DNA of 64,000 bases from Macrotrachela quadricornifera (GCA_022393335.1 JAJEKB010020548.1:275771-339770); one strand, 5' to 3'; shown: positions 24,970 through 37,740, counted from the first letter of the stretch. Made by a program: numbers and translations. The notes: generated from the letters alone by a model not told the origin.

Positions 24970-26221
24970 TAGTGGCGTAACCAGAAAAAAATTACAGGGA
25001 GGGCATTGCCTCTCTCAGAGTTTTTGCGACGGATGAAAAAGTTTTTTTGTGCCCAGAGATGTCCAAACGTTTTTCGCATCAGAACACAGGCTAATTTTTC
25101 CAATATCGAAAAGCCAAAAAATCTTGCTGTTTCTAATTGAATTTCATGCGAAGATTTTGGCGTTCGAGAACTCTATAAATTATCAAAGAATTGCATAGAT
25201 TTTTCGCGAAGCGAAAGCTTTTGCAGGATTTAGAAAAAATTTCTACTTTTTTCGTAAGGATTCGCAAATATACAAAGATCTTCTAAAAAGCATCAATTTT
25301 TTGAATAAAACAAACATAGTATTCAATACTTTCGTTACTATCGGCTTTGTCGAGATTTTTGACCAAAATATCATTTTGTTTGGCATTTCCTCACTAATTC
25401 TGGTGTTTAGAAGAGATATCTGTGAAGAATATGTGAAAATGTTAATGAAAACTACTGTTTTGCTTGAAAATTTCGTCAAAACCGAGTCGGACAAAGAAAG
25501 ATCAGCTGTTTGTTCTATTCATTCATAAAACTCGTGCTTTTTCGAAATTTCTGCGTGTCTGATTTTCAGAAAGAAAAATCGTCATAGAAAGCTTAGAAAA
25601 TTCCTCAATATTTATGCTGCCGAAGGAGGTCAAGCTGAGAATGATTTTTTAGGAATAGCGCTTTTCAGCAGGGAAAACGACTTTGACAACCAGTTCAGAC
25701 AAATTTTCCAGCTAGAAATAGCCATCCTTGATATCTCTCAACATCACTTTTCTAAAAAAAAAGTTGTACTTTGAAAAAATGCCAAAAACTTTGAGAAACT
25801 CAGAAATATCAAAGATATATATTTTACAAAGATGACCAAGTTGTTTATCGACTACTCATAATAAAATGCAAATTTTCTTCAGTCGATACGACAGTTTTCT
25901 TTGAAAAATGACCATTTTTGCTGCACAGAAGGTTTTAAGCTTGCCACAGTCCTATAAAACTCTCAAAAACTGATCCTATGAATCAGTAGTCTAAGCATTT
26001 TTGCCGCCGAAGGCGGCCACGCTCGTGATGGTTGTAGAAAACTGAAGTTTCTAATTTCTCCGATGCATAAAGACACATTTTCTTCAAGGCCACCACTATA
26101 ACATCTTATGATGTAAACGTAGAAGCGTCCGCTCATTTCGAATCAAAATTTTTACAGGGGGGCAAAACCATTTACAGGGGGGGCATTGCACCCCCGTGCC
26201 CCCCTGGTGGTTACGCCACTA
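24970..26221. mobile_element. Nested non-autonomous hAT element
   Basis: The element is 1,252 bp. Its ends are TAGTGGCGTAACCA (24970-24983) and the matching inverted repeat TGGTTACGCCACTA at the right end (26208-26221), flanked by a perfect 8-bp duplication CAATGGAC (24962-24969 and 26222-26229). The TAG terminus and 8-bp TSD fit hAT. Subterminal sequence includes acaggg(a/g)gggcattgc copies at both ends. No coding capacity is recognisable. It sits inside the older element 24028-26341, giving a clear order of insertion. Confidence 0.92.
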
Positions 26222-26349
26222 CAATGGACACTCGCCAATTGGCGAATGTCACGAAGGTACATTGGCGAAAGCACAGTGGACGTTCGCCAATGGCGAAAGT
26301 CCAAATTGCGAAAGTCCTAATTGGCGAAGTTCCGGTAACCCATTTATTT

Positions 26350-28718
26350 TACATACCTACCCGAAGCAGTGGTAATAACCATCCAAAATTAACCGTGCTT
26401 TTTTTTATAGAAAAATGTCTTTAAAATGAATACTGCCCCTTTTTAATATTCATAAAACAGAAGAAGAAAAAGCAGAAAGCATTTTCTGATTCGAAATCAT
26501 CACTCAAGCTTTTCTTGATACTATAATCACACACTAAAATAAAATATATCGATTAGAGATGGAGAGTTTCGAGTATTTCACAATCCAGATTCACTTGGGC
26601 TACTAATGAGGAGACATATTTATGTGTTCAAGCATTTTAAAGCCCTTCGTTTCGCCATGAGTAGGCCTCGATGAGATATAAAAAAAACCTAAAAAGGATT
26701 CATACTCTTGTGCCTTTTTTCACGAGATATCAAATTTCTAAGAAATATATATAAAAATAGAGAAGAAAAGGATAAACGATTGTTTCTTGAAAAATAGTAC
26801 AGTACTATTTGATGAAACTTTTCTCAGTTTTGTATACTGCTTGTCTGATCTTTTCGAACTTAAAAGTTAGATTAAATCTTATGAATAACATATCTACTTG
26901 TTGTCCATCAGTCCAAAGAATGTTCAAAATTTTTTATTTTATTTCTGGTACAATAAAAATTATAATCCAGGAAAATATGATTGAAATACAATGGTTTGTC
27001 GCATCAACTGCGACAAATAAAAGGAGTCCCATTATACGAAGATGTTCCACATATTGTAGCGTCAAATGAGTAACACTCTTCGTTCACAGTTTCGAAAGAC
27101 TCGAAATGATTGTCTGTGCAGCCACTAACATACTAAGCGCATTCGATCATCCTAAGAGAAACTTCAAAAGAGAGCTGATTATGATTTAGAGATGTGAGAC
27201 GAATGATATTATTACGTTCGATAATGTTGATATCAAGTTTATCGAGCAGTGCACGAACAAACAACCGACAAGGAATTACTTTCATTGGTCTAATAAAAAC
27301 AGATATCTAATGATTGAACTTTGAACCGTCATTTTCTTCGGTATTTCAAGTTTTGTGCATCTGAGAATGCAATCATATAAATCCTTTCCATCAACCCATC
27401 CTTCCCAACGGTTCGTCATAAGTAGGAACTTCTTCCGTTGACCAAGTGACAGAGGAAGAATATGATTACGTCAATATTCAACTTAGGATGTCATGAGCTT
27501 GTAGGAACTTAAACAGAGATACATCGGCGAGAAAAGATAACCATCAAGTGTAATGATTGTTTACACTGTGTAACTATGAGTAGTGGCATTTGTAGTGCAG
27601 GCAGATGCAAATTTAATCTTCTCGTCTTTGTGGCTTAACAATCGAGGAGAATGTAGTTTGAGTTCGATCCTATTTTGATCTGTATTAGTGAACACATTGA
27701 CTTCATACTTTGACAAATGCCTGCAAACATTGTCTACGAATTGATCAGCTGAAACTATGATTATCTCCTGATTTTTTGTCTCACACTTCGTCTCAATCTG
27801 TAAAGAACAAATATTTTTAGATAGTTTTGTCTCAATGTATTCGTAGAGAAACTATAGTTTGGTGTAAATTATAGAAATTTGGAACTCGGAAAGGAACGCT
27901 TTTATTTCAGTCTGAGTATCAAAAACAACAGTACTTTTATCGTCAGGACATGGTAGGATTACTCTACTATTTTTCAAGAAACAATCGTCTATCTTTTTCT
28001 TCTCTATTTTCATAAATACCTTGGAAATTCATTCGCTCGTGAATAAAAACCTGAGAGAATGAGTTCTTTTTAGATTTTTTCATATTTCATCGAGACCTAG
28101 TTAAAGCCAAACGATGGATTCTAAAATGCTTGAATGTTTAAATATTTTTTATTCGTAAGATTTCATCAACACTCATCGAGAGGTTGATATATCATCATTC
28201 AGAAAGAGTTTTCTTCGGAAAATGTTTTCCCGTAAAGCTGAGGCATTAGACTTTCACATGATGTGTTCCATAGAATTCAAAGTGCTTGTATGGTGGAAAT
28301 ATAAGGAATGAAAGGTAAAGACAGTATTAGATAGACAACATTGTCCTATTATATTGAATTGGGATCAAGTTGGTGCTTAAAATCAGTGTTTCTTCCAACG
28401 GATATGCCACCAAAATATCAAGCCAAAAACTTCAAATATTGAGGCATTTCATGAGAGTGAGAAATTTATGACTAGTATTGTATTCGTCCTACTGGAACCT
28501 TGTGGAAGGCCCAATTATAGTGAAATGATATAACTAAAAAAAACCATTGAACATTAACCTGAAGGTATTAGAATGATCGTGATATGACTATTATTAACTC
28601 TTAGCTACTCTCCTAGTAATTAAGCTTAAGCCCACTCACCTTGTTTTGAAAACAACAAATCAAATAAATATGTATGAAAGTTGTGAAAATATAGTGGTAA
28701 AATTTGCAGTAGAATAAT
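26350..28718. other. Gene-free stretch
   Basis: No recognisable exon. The frame at 26809-27069 is unmatched. Parts of 27150-27800 translate into broken protein-like stretches on the minus strand with many stops, possibly an old gene remnant, but too degraded for a call. Confidence 0.4.
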
Positions 28719-29674
28719 TTATTCTGGAATAGGATTCATCGGTTTTTCACCTCTTAAGACTCTCAAAGTATCTTTAATCGCTCTNNNNNNNNNNTTTCTC
28801 TCAACGTTCGTTCTGATTCAACTGAATACCAAGCCACATGAGGTGTGAGAAGTACATTATCAAGCTGGATCAATTCTTCATTGATAATCGGTTCATTTTC
28901 AATAACATCAAGTGCAGCATATGAAATTTGACCACTTTTCAATCCTTCAATAAGTGCTTCAGTATCAATCAGACCACCTCGGCTAACATTGATTAATATT
29001 GGATGACATTTCATTTGAGCGATCGAAGCAGATGAGATAAGATGATGATTAGCCTTTGTATGTGGAATGTGTAATGAAATAATATCACACTGTTCGAAAA
29101 TTTCTGCCATCGTATTTGTTATTGGATTTTTTGGATTATGAGTTAAGATCTTCTTGACAAGTGGACGCATTTTATCCGCAAAACATGTACCTATTCGTCC
29201 ACAACCAATAATCCCTAATGTCATTGCATTCAAGTTTCTTAATTTTCCTGCTGCTCGATAATTCCATTTATGTGTGTCGACAATTGATTTGTGAAAGTTC
29301 AAAAGACGACGTTGAGCAGCGAAAACAAGAGCTACTGCATGTTCAGCAACAGTATCTGGTCCATAATCAGGTACATGACAAAGTTCAATATTTCGTTGTC
29401 GACAAGCTTTGACATCAATGTTATCATAACCAGCGCCAAGTTCAGTGATGACTTTCACTGACGATGGCATTTGAGAAACAAGTTGTGCACTAATCGGAAA
29501 AGAATCACCAATTATAGCGACAGGATTTAAAGAAAGACATGCTACTAGTTCGTCGTGAGAGTTATTTACGGGTATTAACTCGTAGGGTGTTGACTGTAGT
29601 AGTTCTCGTTCAATGTTCAAATTTTCGAACATATTTTCAATGATAATGTGCCGTTTTGATAGTTGCGACTCCAT
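28719..29674 (-). CDS. D-isomer-specific 2-hydroxyacid dehydrogenase (cut by a 10-N gap)
   Basis: NAD(P)-dependent oxidoreductase that interconverts 2-keto acids and D-2-hydroxy acids. From the ATG at 29674 the frame covers 293 residues to the gap at 28785-28794, then resumes in another frame as RAIKDTLRVLRGEKPMNPIPE and a stop at 28719. That is the expected C-terminal helix of the family, so the gap breaks the frame rather than the gene. Motifs: VPDYGPDTVAEHAVAL (101-116); nucleotide-binding GIIGCGRIG (154-162); NVSRGGLID with catalytic Arg232; Glu261 in IENEP; and His279 in TPHVAWYS. It is intronless in the coding part, and a good splice acceptor (ttctag) directly precedes the ATG, suggesting an untranslated first exon. 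It resembles glyoxylate reductase/CtBP-like enzymes; the exact substrate is not readable. Confidence 0.9.
28785..28794. other. Assembly gap (10 N) inside the dehydrogenase gene
   Basis: Ten N. Keeping both sides of the gene in frame requires the true missing length to be 2 modulo 3 (for example 8 or 11), so the stated length is nominal. Confidence 0.95.
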
Positions 29675-32600
29675 CTAGAATAACGAAAAAAATGTTATTA
29701 GTAGCATGGGAGATAGAGTCCTTCATATAAACTTCAACTATAAAAATAAGAATAATATAAATAAACATATATATATCATATCCTCGATCTGTAAGTTCGA
29801 CATTTTCAATGTTGATCTTTTAATATTTCGTCCTTTTCACTAAAGAGAAACAATAAGAAATGATATTTATCATGTTTTTCTTTTATTTCTTGCCTTGTTG
29901 TATTCTTATCTTTGCACGTTGTGGTGGTAGTCACATTATTGTGACTAAAGATACATATGAGAAGAGAACATCTAACTCTTAATTCTCGAGAAAGCTTGGA
30001 ATCAGCATTACAGCTCATTCTTCACAACATTTTTAAAGTGATATGAAGTATCTTAGGTTGAGAAATATATGTGTATGTTACTCATTAATGATTTGGATCA
30101 ATATGTGATTGTTCATTATTGAGAAATCGCACCTAACATCATCCGTATCAATAATTACAATTTCCTTATGTTCTCTAATTGATATTGATCTTTCCTTATT
30201 TCTTCTCTTCCTTTCCGTTGGAAATTAGTTTTTATTATATGTCATTGTTTATCTTTTAATCTTCATGTAGTGTTCGAAATCTTACTGCAGAGCCTGAGGA
30301 AATGCTTATCTTCTAATAAGCAAGACAGAACATGTTAACGAATTAACTTTCAATAACCTTAACTCTTTTAAATTTGAGCATATCAACTTTCCGTTGAATA
30401 ACATAAAAATAAAATTTTAAAATGAATAAATAGAATAAAAATAATTTCATCTAGCATTGAATATATTAAAAGTGAAATAGGGTAAATAACATCATAAAAT
30501 GCTATATACTAATGACGGATCGGATGCATCATCAAGCTCTATTAAAATTAAATTAAACTAAAATTCATCAAATGTAATTATAGTTAATAGGAATTTAATT
30601 CACTATTTATGATTTTATCATGAAGTTTATTTTTGTTTTGATTTAATCTTGACTTGAGTTAATTGCTGAAAAATATAGATTCTGAGTAGTAGACTGAATT
30701 CTATTACAAAGGCACACATTACTCCATTTTTCGACTGTGGTTAACTTTTATCCTCACGTTTAATTTTCTTCTATGTATTTGATAATTAGTTTGGGTTACT
30801 TTTTTTTCTTTTTAACGAGTTCATATTGTTGAATGTCGATTTTTATCGCTTTCAATCTACACAGCTAAACTATATTAGTGTGCTGAAATGGAGCTGTCAG
30901 ATAGTTAAAATTGAAAGAAAATTAAGTTCTTATAACCTAGCTCACTTAAAAAGAAAAATTATTTTAAAACAAACTTAAATTATCTTCTACTTAGTAATCA
31001 CAACGAGAACTCATGCTATCTTTTGATATAACATACAGTATCGTATGAATCACAGGAAATGTCAAATATAAATTTGAATGATGGTCGATATATTAAAAAA
31101 GTATTTTTAACGACAAACGTGTGTATTGCTTCGACGGTCATTTATATTTTATTGTGTTCAACATGTATAGAAATACTTTTACGCATCTATATATATATAT
31201 ATATATATGTCACAATTATAATAGGTCACTTGGTAAGTTAAGACGCGAGAGAGTACAAATATACTTATACACCGGTCAATAGTTGACATAAAGACGAGGT
31301 GTGATAAAATGTAATAAAAGAATAGAAATACAACGATCATAATCCGATTTGTTATATAAACAAAAGTCCATTAAATGTATCACAAAACTCAAATAAATTG
31401 TATATATGCAGCACATTTAAACGTACATGAATCATATTCTTATTTTAGGATCAATATCAATTGTATAACATACTTTTCAATGGAATCAAAAAGAAAATGA
31501 ACATTAAAAAAGATCTTCATATTGAAATAATGGTTTCAGTTCGGTCCCGACTATATTTCATAAGTGATAGCTATTGGGATGTTTATTGCTGTCACATAAA
31601 ACTTGATCAAAAAATGATCTCAAGTGCTAAAAATAAATGCTTGATCTTCACGACCCACAATTTCAATTTCGTTAGTGTTAGAGAATAAAACAAATTTGGT
31701 TATAATTGCCACTATTCTTCCTTCTTTGATCATTGTAAATGAATGAACAACATAAATACAATTAATATGACATTTTTGATAAAAAACTGCAAATTTCTTC
31801 TTTACAACTACTAATTATCGGCTTTTCTATGATAGAAACTTCAGCCATGTAGTCTTATGAAGACTTGAAAGTTTCGTAAAGTCTTTTCTAATCTTTTGAA
31901 GTCGAGAGCTGCACAAGTACGAGTACAAAATTTCTCTTGTATTTCACAATACCTCCTCGAATTCACCAAGTAAAGACTTACTTATGGAAAAATTTCACAC
32001 AGCATCATATTTGCTCGTTTTTCGAAAACTAACGTCTTACTAAAGTTAAAGCAAATATATTTTGAACATTTCTATGTCTCAGATGCTATGCATTTTTCTG
32101 CTTCTATTGGGGTCGTGAAGTAAGAAAAACACTGTAATTGATGAATGTTGACTGTTCGAATCTTCCTGATATGTAAGTGTGCCGTATAAAATTACTTTGT
32201 CTTTATTCAACTTAATAGGAAATGGAGTTATAGCATTATTAGCAGTGAATAGCGATTCAGGATATTATATTCTAAATGTTTGCATATATAGTTATACAAT
32301 AATACTCTAGACTTCCTAACTCAGTACAAGGTGCAATCAAAGTACATATATTATAGTACATAGCACAATTTTTGCAAATTCGAAGATTTAAGGAGGATTC
32401 AAGATTTATTCAGAGTACATTTAATGTTAGTGGAACTATATGAATAAACCAAAGTACAAATTGTAATTGTATTTGTACTAACGCATCTCTGCTTTGTGAT
32501 TACGTTTTTAATATTTTGAGAAATGTTCACTCGATAATTGTATTTTTCATTTTCAGGTCGTAATTCTTATAATTTAAGATAATCTTTAAATTCTGATCGA

Positions 32601-34175
32601 CTAAATAATTATTATTCCAATTTTTTTTACTTTATCTTTCTGTTATTTTCGTTGTGCAACAAGTTCAACCATTATGTAAGAGTGATGAAATGACTTTCTT
32701 TGTTTCCTAGACATGTACCTTACGACATCTCTTCTGTCTATATACATTCCATTTATATATTTATTATCATCGATATAGTATGTGTAACGACACAAGAGAT
32801 GTCGTGAACTACATATACTCGAAAACAATTACTTATTACAACTATACCAAGAGGTAAATGATCACATCTGATCACATTCATGTTGCGATGACGAAAATAA
32901 GTGGACTAGTGGCAACATTGGTCTACCAGAGCAACGTTTTTGTGAAAGAAAATAATGATTTTGCAAGATACCGACCATAATCGTTCGGTTTACTTGTGTC
33001 TCGATAAATACGCGTATGTTTACCATTATTCAACGGATATTTAGTGTGATAAAAATGAATTTGATTATATGCTATTGGAGTCCACATTTTTAGAAAAAGT
33101 ATTAAAAAGATCTAAAAGCTATTCTGAAATACATCAATTTGATAAGAGCAATATTGACTAGAATATATATCATTTTTCAATCACAAGACAAAATTTGACT
33201 AACCTGATTGTATGCTTTTAATAAGTAAGAATCTTCATGTATCATTAAAATATAATATTTTTTTTCTTTCTCTTTACTAATTTATCATAATGCCTATCTT
33301 CACGATCAGACAGACGCAAACAAATGTGACCATTTTAATGTAATTTGAACATAGACACATAATATCTTCATGTAATTTATCATACACATATTCTGTGGGA
33401 GATTAATAATACTTCATAGGATATAAATAGATTTTTGCAATTGATTTAATAATTGAGTATTAGTTCTACAACAGGAACTTTGTTGAAAAACACAACGTCT
33501 AATGGATTGTATTCCTTCTTTAATTGCTTTTAATTTCAATTGTAAAATTTTGATTATTATGAGAAATAAAAAGTTAATTATGATAAGTTGTGTCAAAATG
33601 CAATTTTTTTTCGTACAGAAAAGAAACTAATTAGTAAAACTTGTCATATTATATAGATAAACAATAAATTTAAGAGAATCAAGCTAGGTTCACAATGATA
33701 TCATGTAGTTCTTTTACATATCAATCATTATAGAAAAGTGGTCATAAATCTTCATCAATTTAATGACCTTAGATAATGCAAACAAAAAAATAAGGCCTCG
33801 TTTATTTTAATAAGAGTAATTTTAGTACGAGTGACACGTATATCAGTGGTTTTTCATTAAGTATATACACAGAAAATTTCATGTATCCAGTTTTTAAAAT
33901 AGCTAAGATTCAAATGACTGAGAAATTTTTGGTTAGTACTGTAAACATAAAGTAATTAATGCTCATTTTATAAGAATACATATGAAGGTGTAGCATTTGG
34001 TATAAATAGATCATAGCGTCTGCAAATGACTATTCGATAAATTAAGCACAAGAGCTATGAGAATAAATGTTTTATCACATATATTAAGTCTCATGCAAAA
34101 TAACATTATTGTAACATTAACTGTCGTTAGAAGAATTTATTATACTGATAAATTACAGTTTTATTAGTTATCTTC
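29675..34175. other. Gene-free stretch
   Basis: 4.5 kb of AT-rich sequence without recognisable exons. Contains an (AT)n microsatellite at about 31187-31208. The first few hundred bases probably include the promoter and 5' UTR exon of the dehydrogenase. Confidence 0.5.
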
Positions 34176-35132
34176 TTATGGCGAAGACATATAAATAAGT
34201 TCACTAGGTGAAATTGAAAAGCGTTGGTACACCTCATTAATAACTTTCCATTCTCTTATATCTACAATTAGTACATGTGCAGCATGACCAAACATAGAAA
34301 AATCGTCGTTGTATCCAAATACGATTTGATTCTTATCTAAATTCAATATTCTTCCAGTTAATATTGCAGTTGATGTTGGTTGTTTAATATCTAATTGTTT
34401 ATTGACATGACAAAAGTTTTTATCTAATTCTTTTATTGTCAAATTACTTATTGTAAAATCAAATGGAGCTTTTCGCCAATTATAAATAGTATAAAAATGT
34501 TCATTGATTATAAATAAATTATCTAAATATGGATTAGCATCAAGTTTACAAATCGTTTTAGTCATAAATGTTTTCATATTAATTCCAATTAATTCTGTTT
34601 CTGTACGATAATATAAAATATTTTCCAATATATCATATGTGCTACCCACTTGTGGCTTTCCTTGTGATGTGAGATCAATCACTTTCCGTAATGTCAATAT
34701 ATTTTTATCGACTTCCCATAAAAAGCTGGATAGACCGTTACGTGTCGTACCAATAGCAAATAAATGTTGATTATTGAAATCAGAATGTAATCCTATTAAA
34801 GTAATATTGTAAAATGGTCCTTGCTGTGTTTCTTTTGTTTGTATATTGTGACGCATTAAACAAGATATATCGGGACGTGGTGGATATGTTTTCCAACTTG
34901 TAAATAGTCGATTTTGCCTTTGATCGACAGCAAAAACATATTGGTTGTATGTCCATAGATTTTTATCGGAAAATTCAGGATCTGGTATGAAATCATAGTT
35001 CATTAGTAATGTAGCTTCCATTGACATCGGGTTATACACATTTATTTTGAAATAATCATACGATAAAAATATTGCAAATACATCCGGTATTATAACATAA
35101 AGTAAATAAAAATATTTTATTATTAAATTCAT
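34176..35132 (-). CDS. Predicted secreted protein, unrecognised, beta-propeller-like
   Basis: Intronless frame of 318 codons. Residues 1-20 (MNLIIKYFYLLYVIIPDVFA) form a hydrophobic signal peptide with a plausible cleavage after Ala20; there is no further transmembrane segment. The mature part alternates short hydrophobic strands with polar turns (YVFAVDQRQNRLFTSW, LFAIGTTRNGLSSFLWEVD, NILYYRTETELIGINMKT, HVLIVDIREWKV), a rhythm typical of beta-propeller or NHL-like repeats. Possible N-glycosylation sites are NIT and NLT, with few cysteines. I recognise no named family. The length, continuous frame and signal peptide make a real gene likely. Confidence 0.75.
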   Translation of the reverse strand: MNLIIKYFYLLYVIIPDVFAIFLSYDYFKINVYNPMSMEATLLMNYDFIPDPEFSDKNLWTYNQYVFAVDQRQNRLFTSWKTYPPRPDISCLMRHNIQTKETQQGPFYNITLIGLHSDFNNQHLFAIGTTRNGLSSFLWEVDKNILTLRKVIDLTSQGKPQVGSTYDILENILYYRTETELIGINMKTFMTKTICKLDANPYLDNLFIINEHFYTIYNWRKAPFDFTISNLTIKELDKNFCHVNKQLDIKQPTSTAILTGRILNLDKNQIVFGYNDDFSMFGHAAHVLIVDIREWKVINEVYQRFSISPSELIYMSSP

Positions 35133-36828
35133 GGCAAAATAAAGTAAATTGTTAATATTGATATAATAAACTGGTTGTTTTTGCTTACATTACATTTGTT
35201 GTCTTTCTTTTCACTGTTACACAAATATTAAAAATAACAGGTAGCCATTTTATTTAAAGATATCTTCTTTTTCTTCTATCTCATCATAATAGCGGTGAAG
35301 GAGTGACTCTTTCATATGTCAAATGAATTGGAGGTCATAATAATGTACGTCATACTTTCTTCGTCACAGCTACAAAAGTATCTTGTTAACAGAGAAAGAA
35401 ATTAGTATGCTGATTATTGTCTACACAGTTTAGTTTAACACAGTTAATATGAATAGGTATATAATATTAAATATTTATTATTAGAGCTACTAGACTATGA
35501 TAATAACAACATACAATGGTGAAATTAATTCAAGATGATAATTTTCTTCAGAAATGTTCAGAATTGACAGCTGAACGGTTTCTTATTAATGAAATATTTC
35601 ATATATAAAATAAGAATGTATTCTTGGAAAAAAAAATTTCATAAGCTTTCTTAGTTGAAATACTACAAATTCAACTTTTATCGTTTTCATTAAAGTAACC
35701 CTCAATCGTTCATATTAATTTCGCTATTCTATCAAAGGACGAGATCTTATAAATGAGTTGAAATCATTTGTATAAGAATAATTATTAACAAACGTCTATA
35801 CGTAATGAATACGAAAAAATCAATAAACTAAAATACATTTTGTTAAAATCATTTCCTTCTTCGATAAAAATAAAAATCGTCATTTTTTTTCTTTAAAACT
35901 TTCATCTGAGAATAATTTTTTATGGAATGTAGATGTTTGGGTTAATTTTAGTTATAACATTAATGATTTGTCTATATTTAGAATATTTCTTTTCACATAA
36001 CATGTAATGTCATAAAAAAAATATTTTGTTCCCTAGCTATTTACTATGTAGTGAGGAAGATAAAGTGTAATTAACCAATTTCATTAGAACAAGAACGTGA
36101 TTTGGCTCCAATACATTAGTATATTTCTATAAGTTAGTTACAAAAAGAGCATAGTTGATACGTTTTTGTATCATTTTTACTTTTCTTTTTTATTCGATGC
36201 TCATTTTATATATTTTCTTTATATTATGGCTTCCTGCATGCCACAAAACTTATTTCGTCTTGTTCTTATTACTTTTATTTGTTATTTGCATTCTTTTATC
36301 GAATGTACGTCTATTTTAGATTTCTCTCTCTTCGTATAAATATTTATTTGTCTTGAGCCTCTTAATTATGAGCCATATCAGCATACATATGCGTACATCA
36401 CTAACAAAAACACACAAGAAGATGTTTGTTTTGAAAAGCCATTACGAGCGTTCAGTTGAATAACTGCTACGATGACCAGTTAGGAAAGAGTGTTTTGTCT
36501 AACTTAACATTAGCAGTTAATTAAAATAATGCAAAATTAAAAAAAAACGAGTCAACATAAGTCGTTGTCTTACATTATTTTTTATAATACATATGGTGCT
36601 AAGCTGATGCTGTACCATTTGCTATGATATCGATTTGTAAAAGCAAAACTATAGATTACACCTATTATGTCAAAAATTGTTTGAAAATATTTGATGACCA
36701 TTTTTGACTTCATGTTCATGCATTTTTATTGGTTATTTAATAGAAGAAATTAACCTTTTCACCATGATGTCGCACACCGGTGGGCTACACTTTGCATTTT
36801 AAATCTTAATCTTGAAATACATTTGATT
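35133..36828. other. Gene-free stretch
   Basis: No recognisable coding sequence or structured repeat; the first few hundred bases should hold the promoter of the secreted-protein gene. Confidence 0.5.
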
Positions 36829-37068
36829 AAAAAACAAGATATACCATAAGATGCAGCGTGAAAAGCTCTACAATCTACGCTGTAAAACCTATTTCAATTG
36901 TATTTTACAAATTTCGACGTAAAATACTATAATCTTCAAGGGATCTCAAAAAATGGTCGTAGACAGTTTTGCGTTTTCTTCAAAACAAAAAGTACATAAT
37001 TGAAGTAGGTTTTACGATGTAGATTGTAGCCCTTCTCATGCTGCATCTTGCAGTGTATTTTGTTTTCT
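36829..37068. repeat. Foldback (MITE-like) element with arms of about 75 bp
   Basis: The left arm 36829-36903 (..gatgcagcgtgaaaagctct..) is an imperfect reverse complement of the right arm 36994-37068 (..gattgtagcccttctcatgc..), with about 90 bp between them. The outer end (tgcatcttg(c/t)agt(g/a)tattttgtt) recurs at 37700-37735 and at about 62425-62455, so this belongs to a dispersed family. Confidence 0.8.
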
Positions 37069-37129
37069 AATAAAAGGTGTTTAGAAATCTGATTTTATAT
37101 GAAAATTCAATCGTGGCGAAAGGGTTAAA

Positions 37130-37640
37130 AAAATAGCACTTGGTTTTAACATATTTTCTACAGCTTTTGCTGTTCGAGTTTATATAAGATTATTTGTTGC
37201 AGCAATTTCAGTTGAATCATGAAAACCAAGAAATCTCGTTGATTCTTTAATAGCAAATGGAACACCAAGAAAAGTAGCTCATTCTTCCCTCCGTTCATCA
37301 GGTAAGCATTTTTCATTATCTAAAATACGATCGATTTATTGATCATCAATTAATGCTTGATCAAATCTTTCATCAACATAAACATTTAAATATGGTTGAA
37401 TAGATCGAATTCGATCTATATAAAGACGAACAACTTCACATGAAGTTATCTAAAAATAAAAAATAAAAACTATTTTATTTTCACGTTTTTTCTTTTCAAA
37501 AAAGAAAAGATTTACTTGTCTTTCACGAATACATTTAGCAATTGCAGTTGCTGGTTGAAGTAAAATTTGATTTGTTATCGGTGGTAATTTAAATTTTTGA
37601 TTTTCATATATTAAACGAAAACCAAGATGAATCCATATCG
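37130..37640 (-). pseudogene. Fatty-acid amide hydrolase-like amidase remnant
   Basis: Minus-strand translation gives LLQPATAIAKCIRERQ, then an intron (about 37450-37517), then ITSCEVVRLYIDRIRSIQPYLNVYVDERFDQAL, a stop, and further on TFLGVPFAIKES, the start of the amidase-signature core including the catalytic-lysine region (PFAIKES). This order matches the N-terminal third of FAAH2-like animal amidases. At least three in-frame stops interrupt it, and the Ser-Ser-Lys triad region downstream is absent, so it is a truncated pseudogene. An intact FAAH would degrade fatty-acid amides at membranes. Confidence 0.8.
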
Positions 37641-37689
37641 ATAAAAAAACTATGAATTAACCAAAGAATAAAAGAAAGAAATTTTAATG

Positions 37690-37740
37690 TTTTATCCACA
37701 CTACATCTTGTGATGTGTTTTGTTTTTTTAATACAGCATA
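37690..37740. repeat. Fragment of the 36829-37068 foldback family
   Basis: Contains ctacatcttgtgatgtgttt and the adjoining T run, matching the outer end of the foldback element's right arm. It directly follows the amidase remnant. Confidence 0.5.

Larger units (their letters stand above)
24028..26341. mobile_element. Non-autonomous DNA transposon with 8-bp TSD and TTCGCCAATTGGCG arrays
   Basis: The ends are inverted repeats GGG(A/T)T(T/A)CCGGAACTTCGCCAATT, flanked by the 8-bp direct repeat ATTTATTT (24020-24027 and 26342-26349). Subterminal regions (24040-24240, and 24900-24960 with 26226-26330) carry many degenerate copies of TTCGCCAATTGGCGAA-like words. The interior has no transposase. It is split by a younger element at 24970-26221; without that insertion and one TSD the element is 1,054 bp. 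An 8-bp TSD fits hAT, but the GGG terminus is not the usual hAT end, so superfamily is left open. Confidence 0.85.

Noticed and set aside
26809..27069. 86-codon frame with a hydrophobic start
   Set aside because: No recognisable domain, no splice partner, and it lies in a degraded tract.
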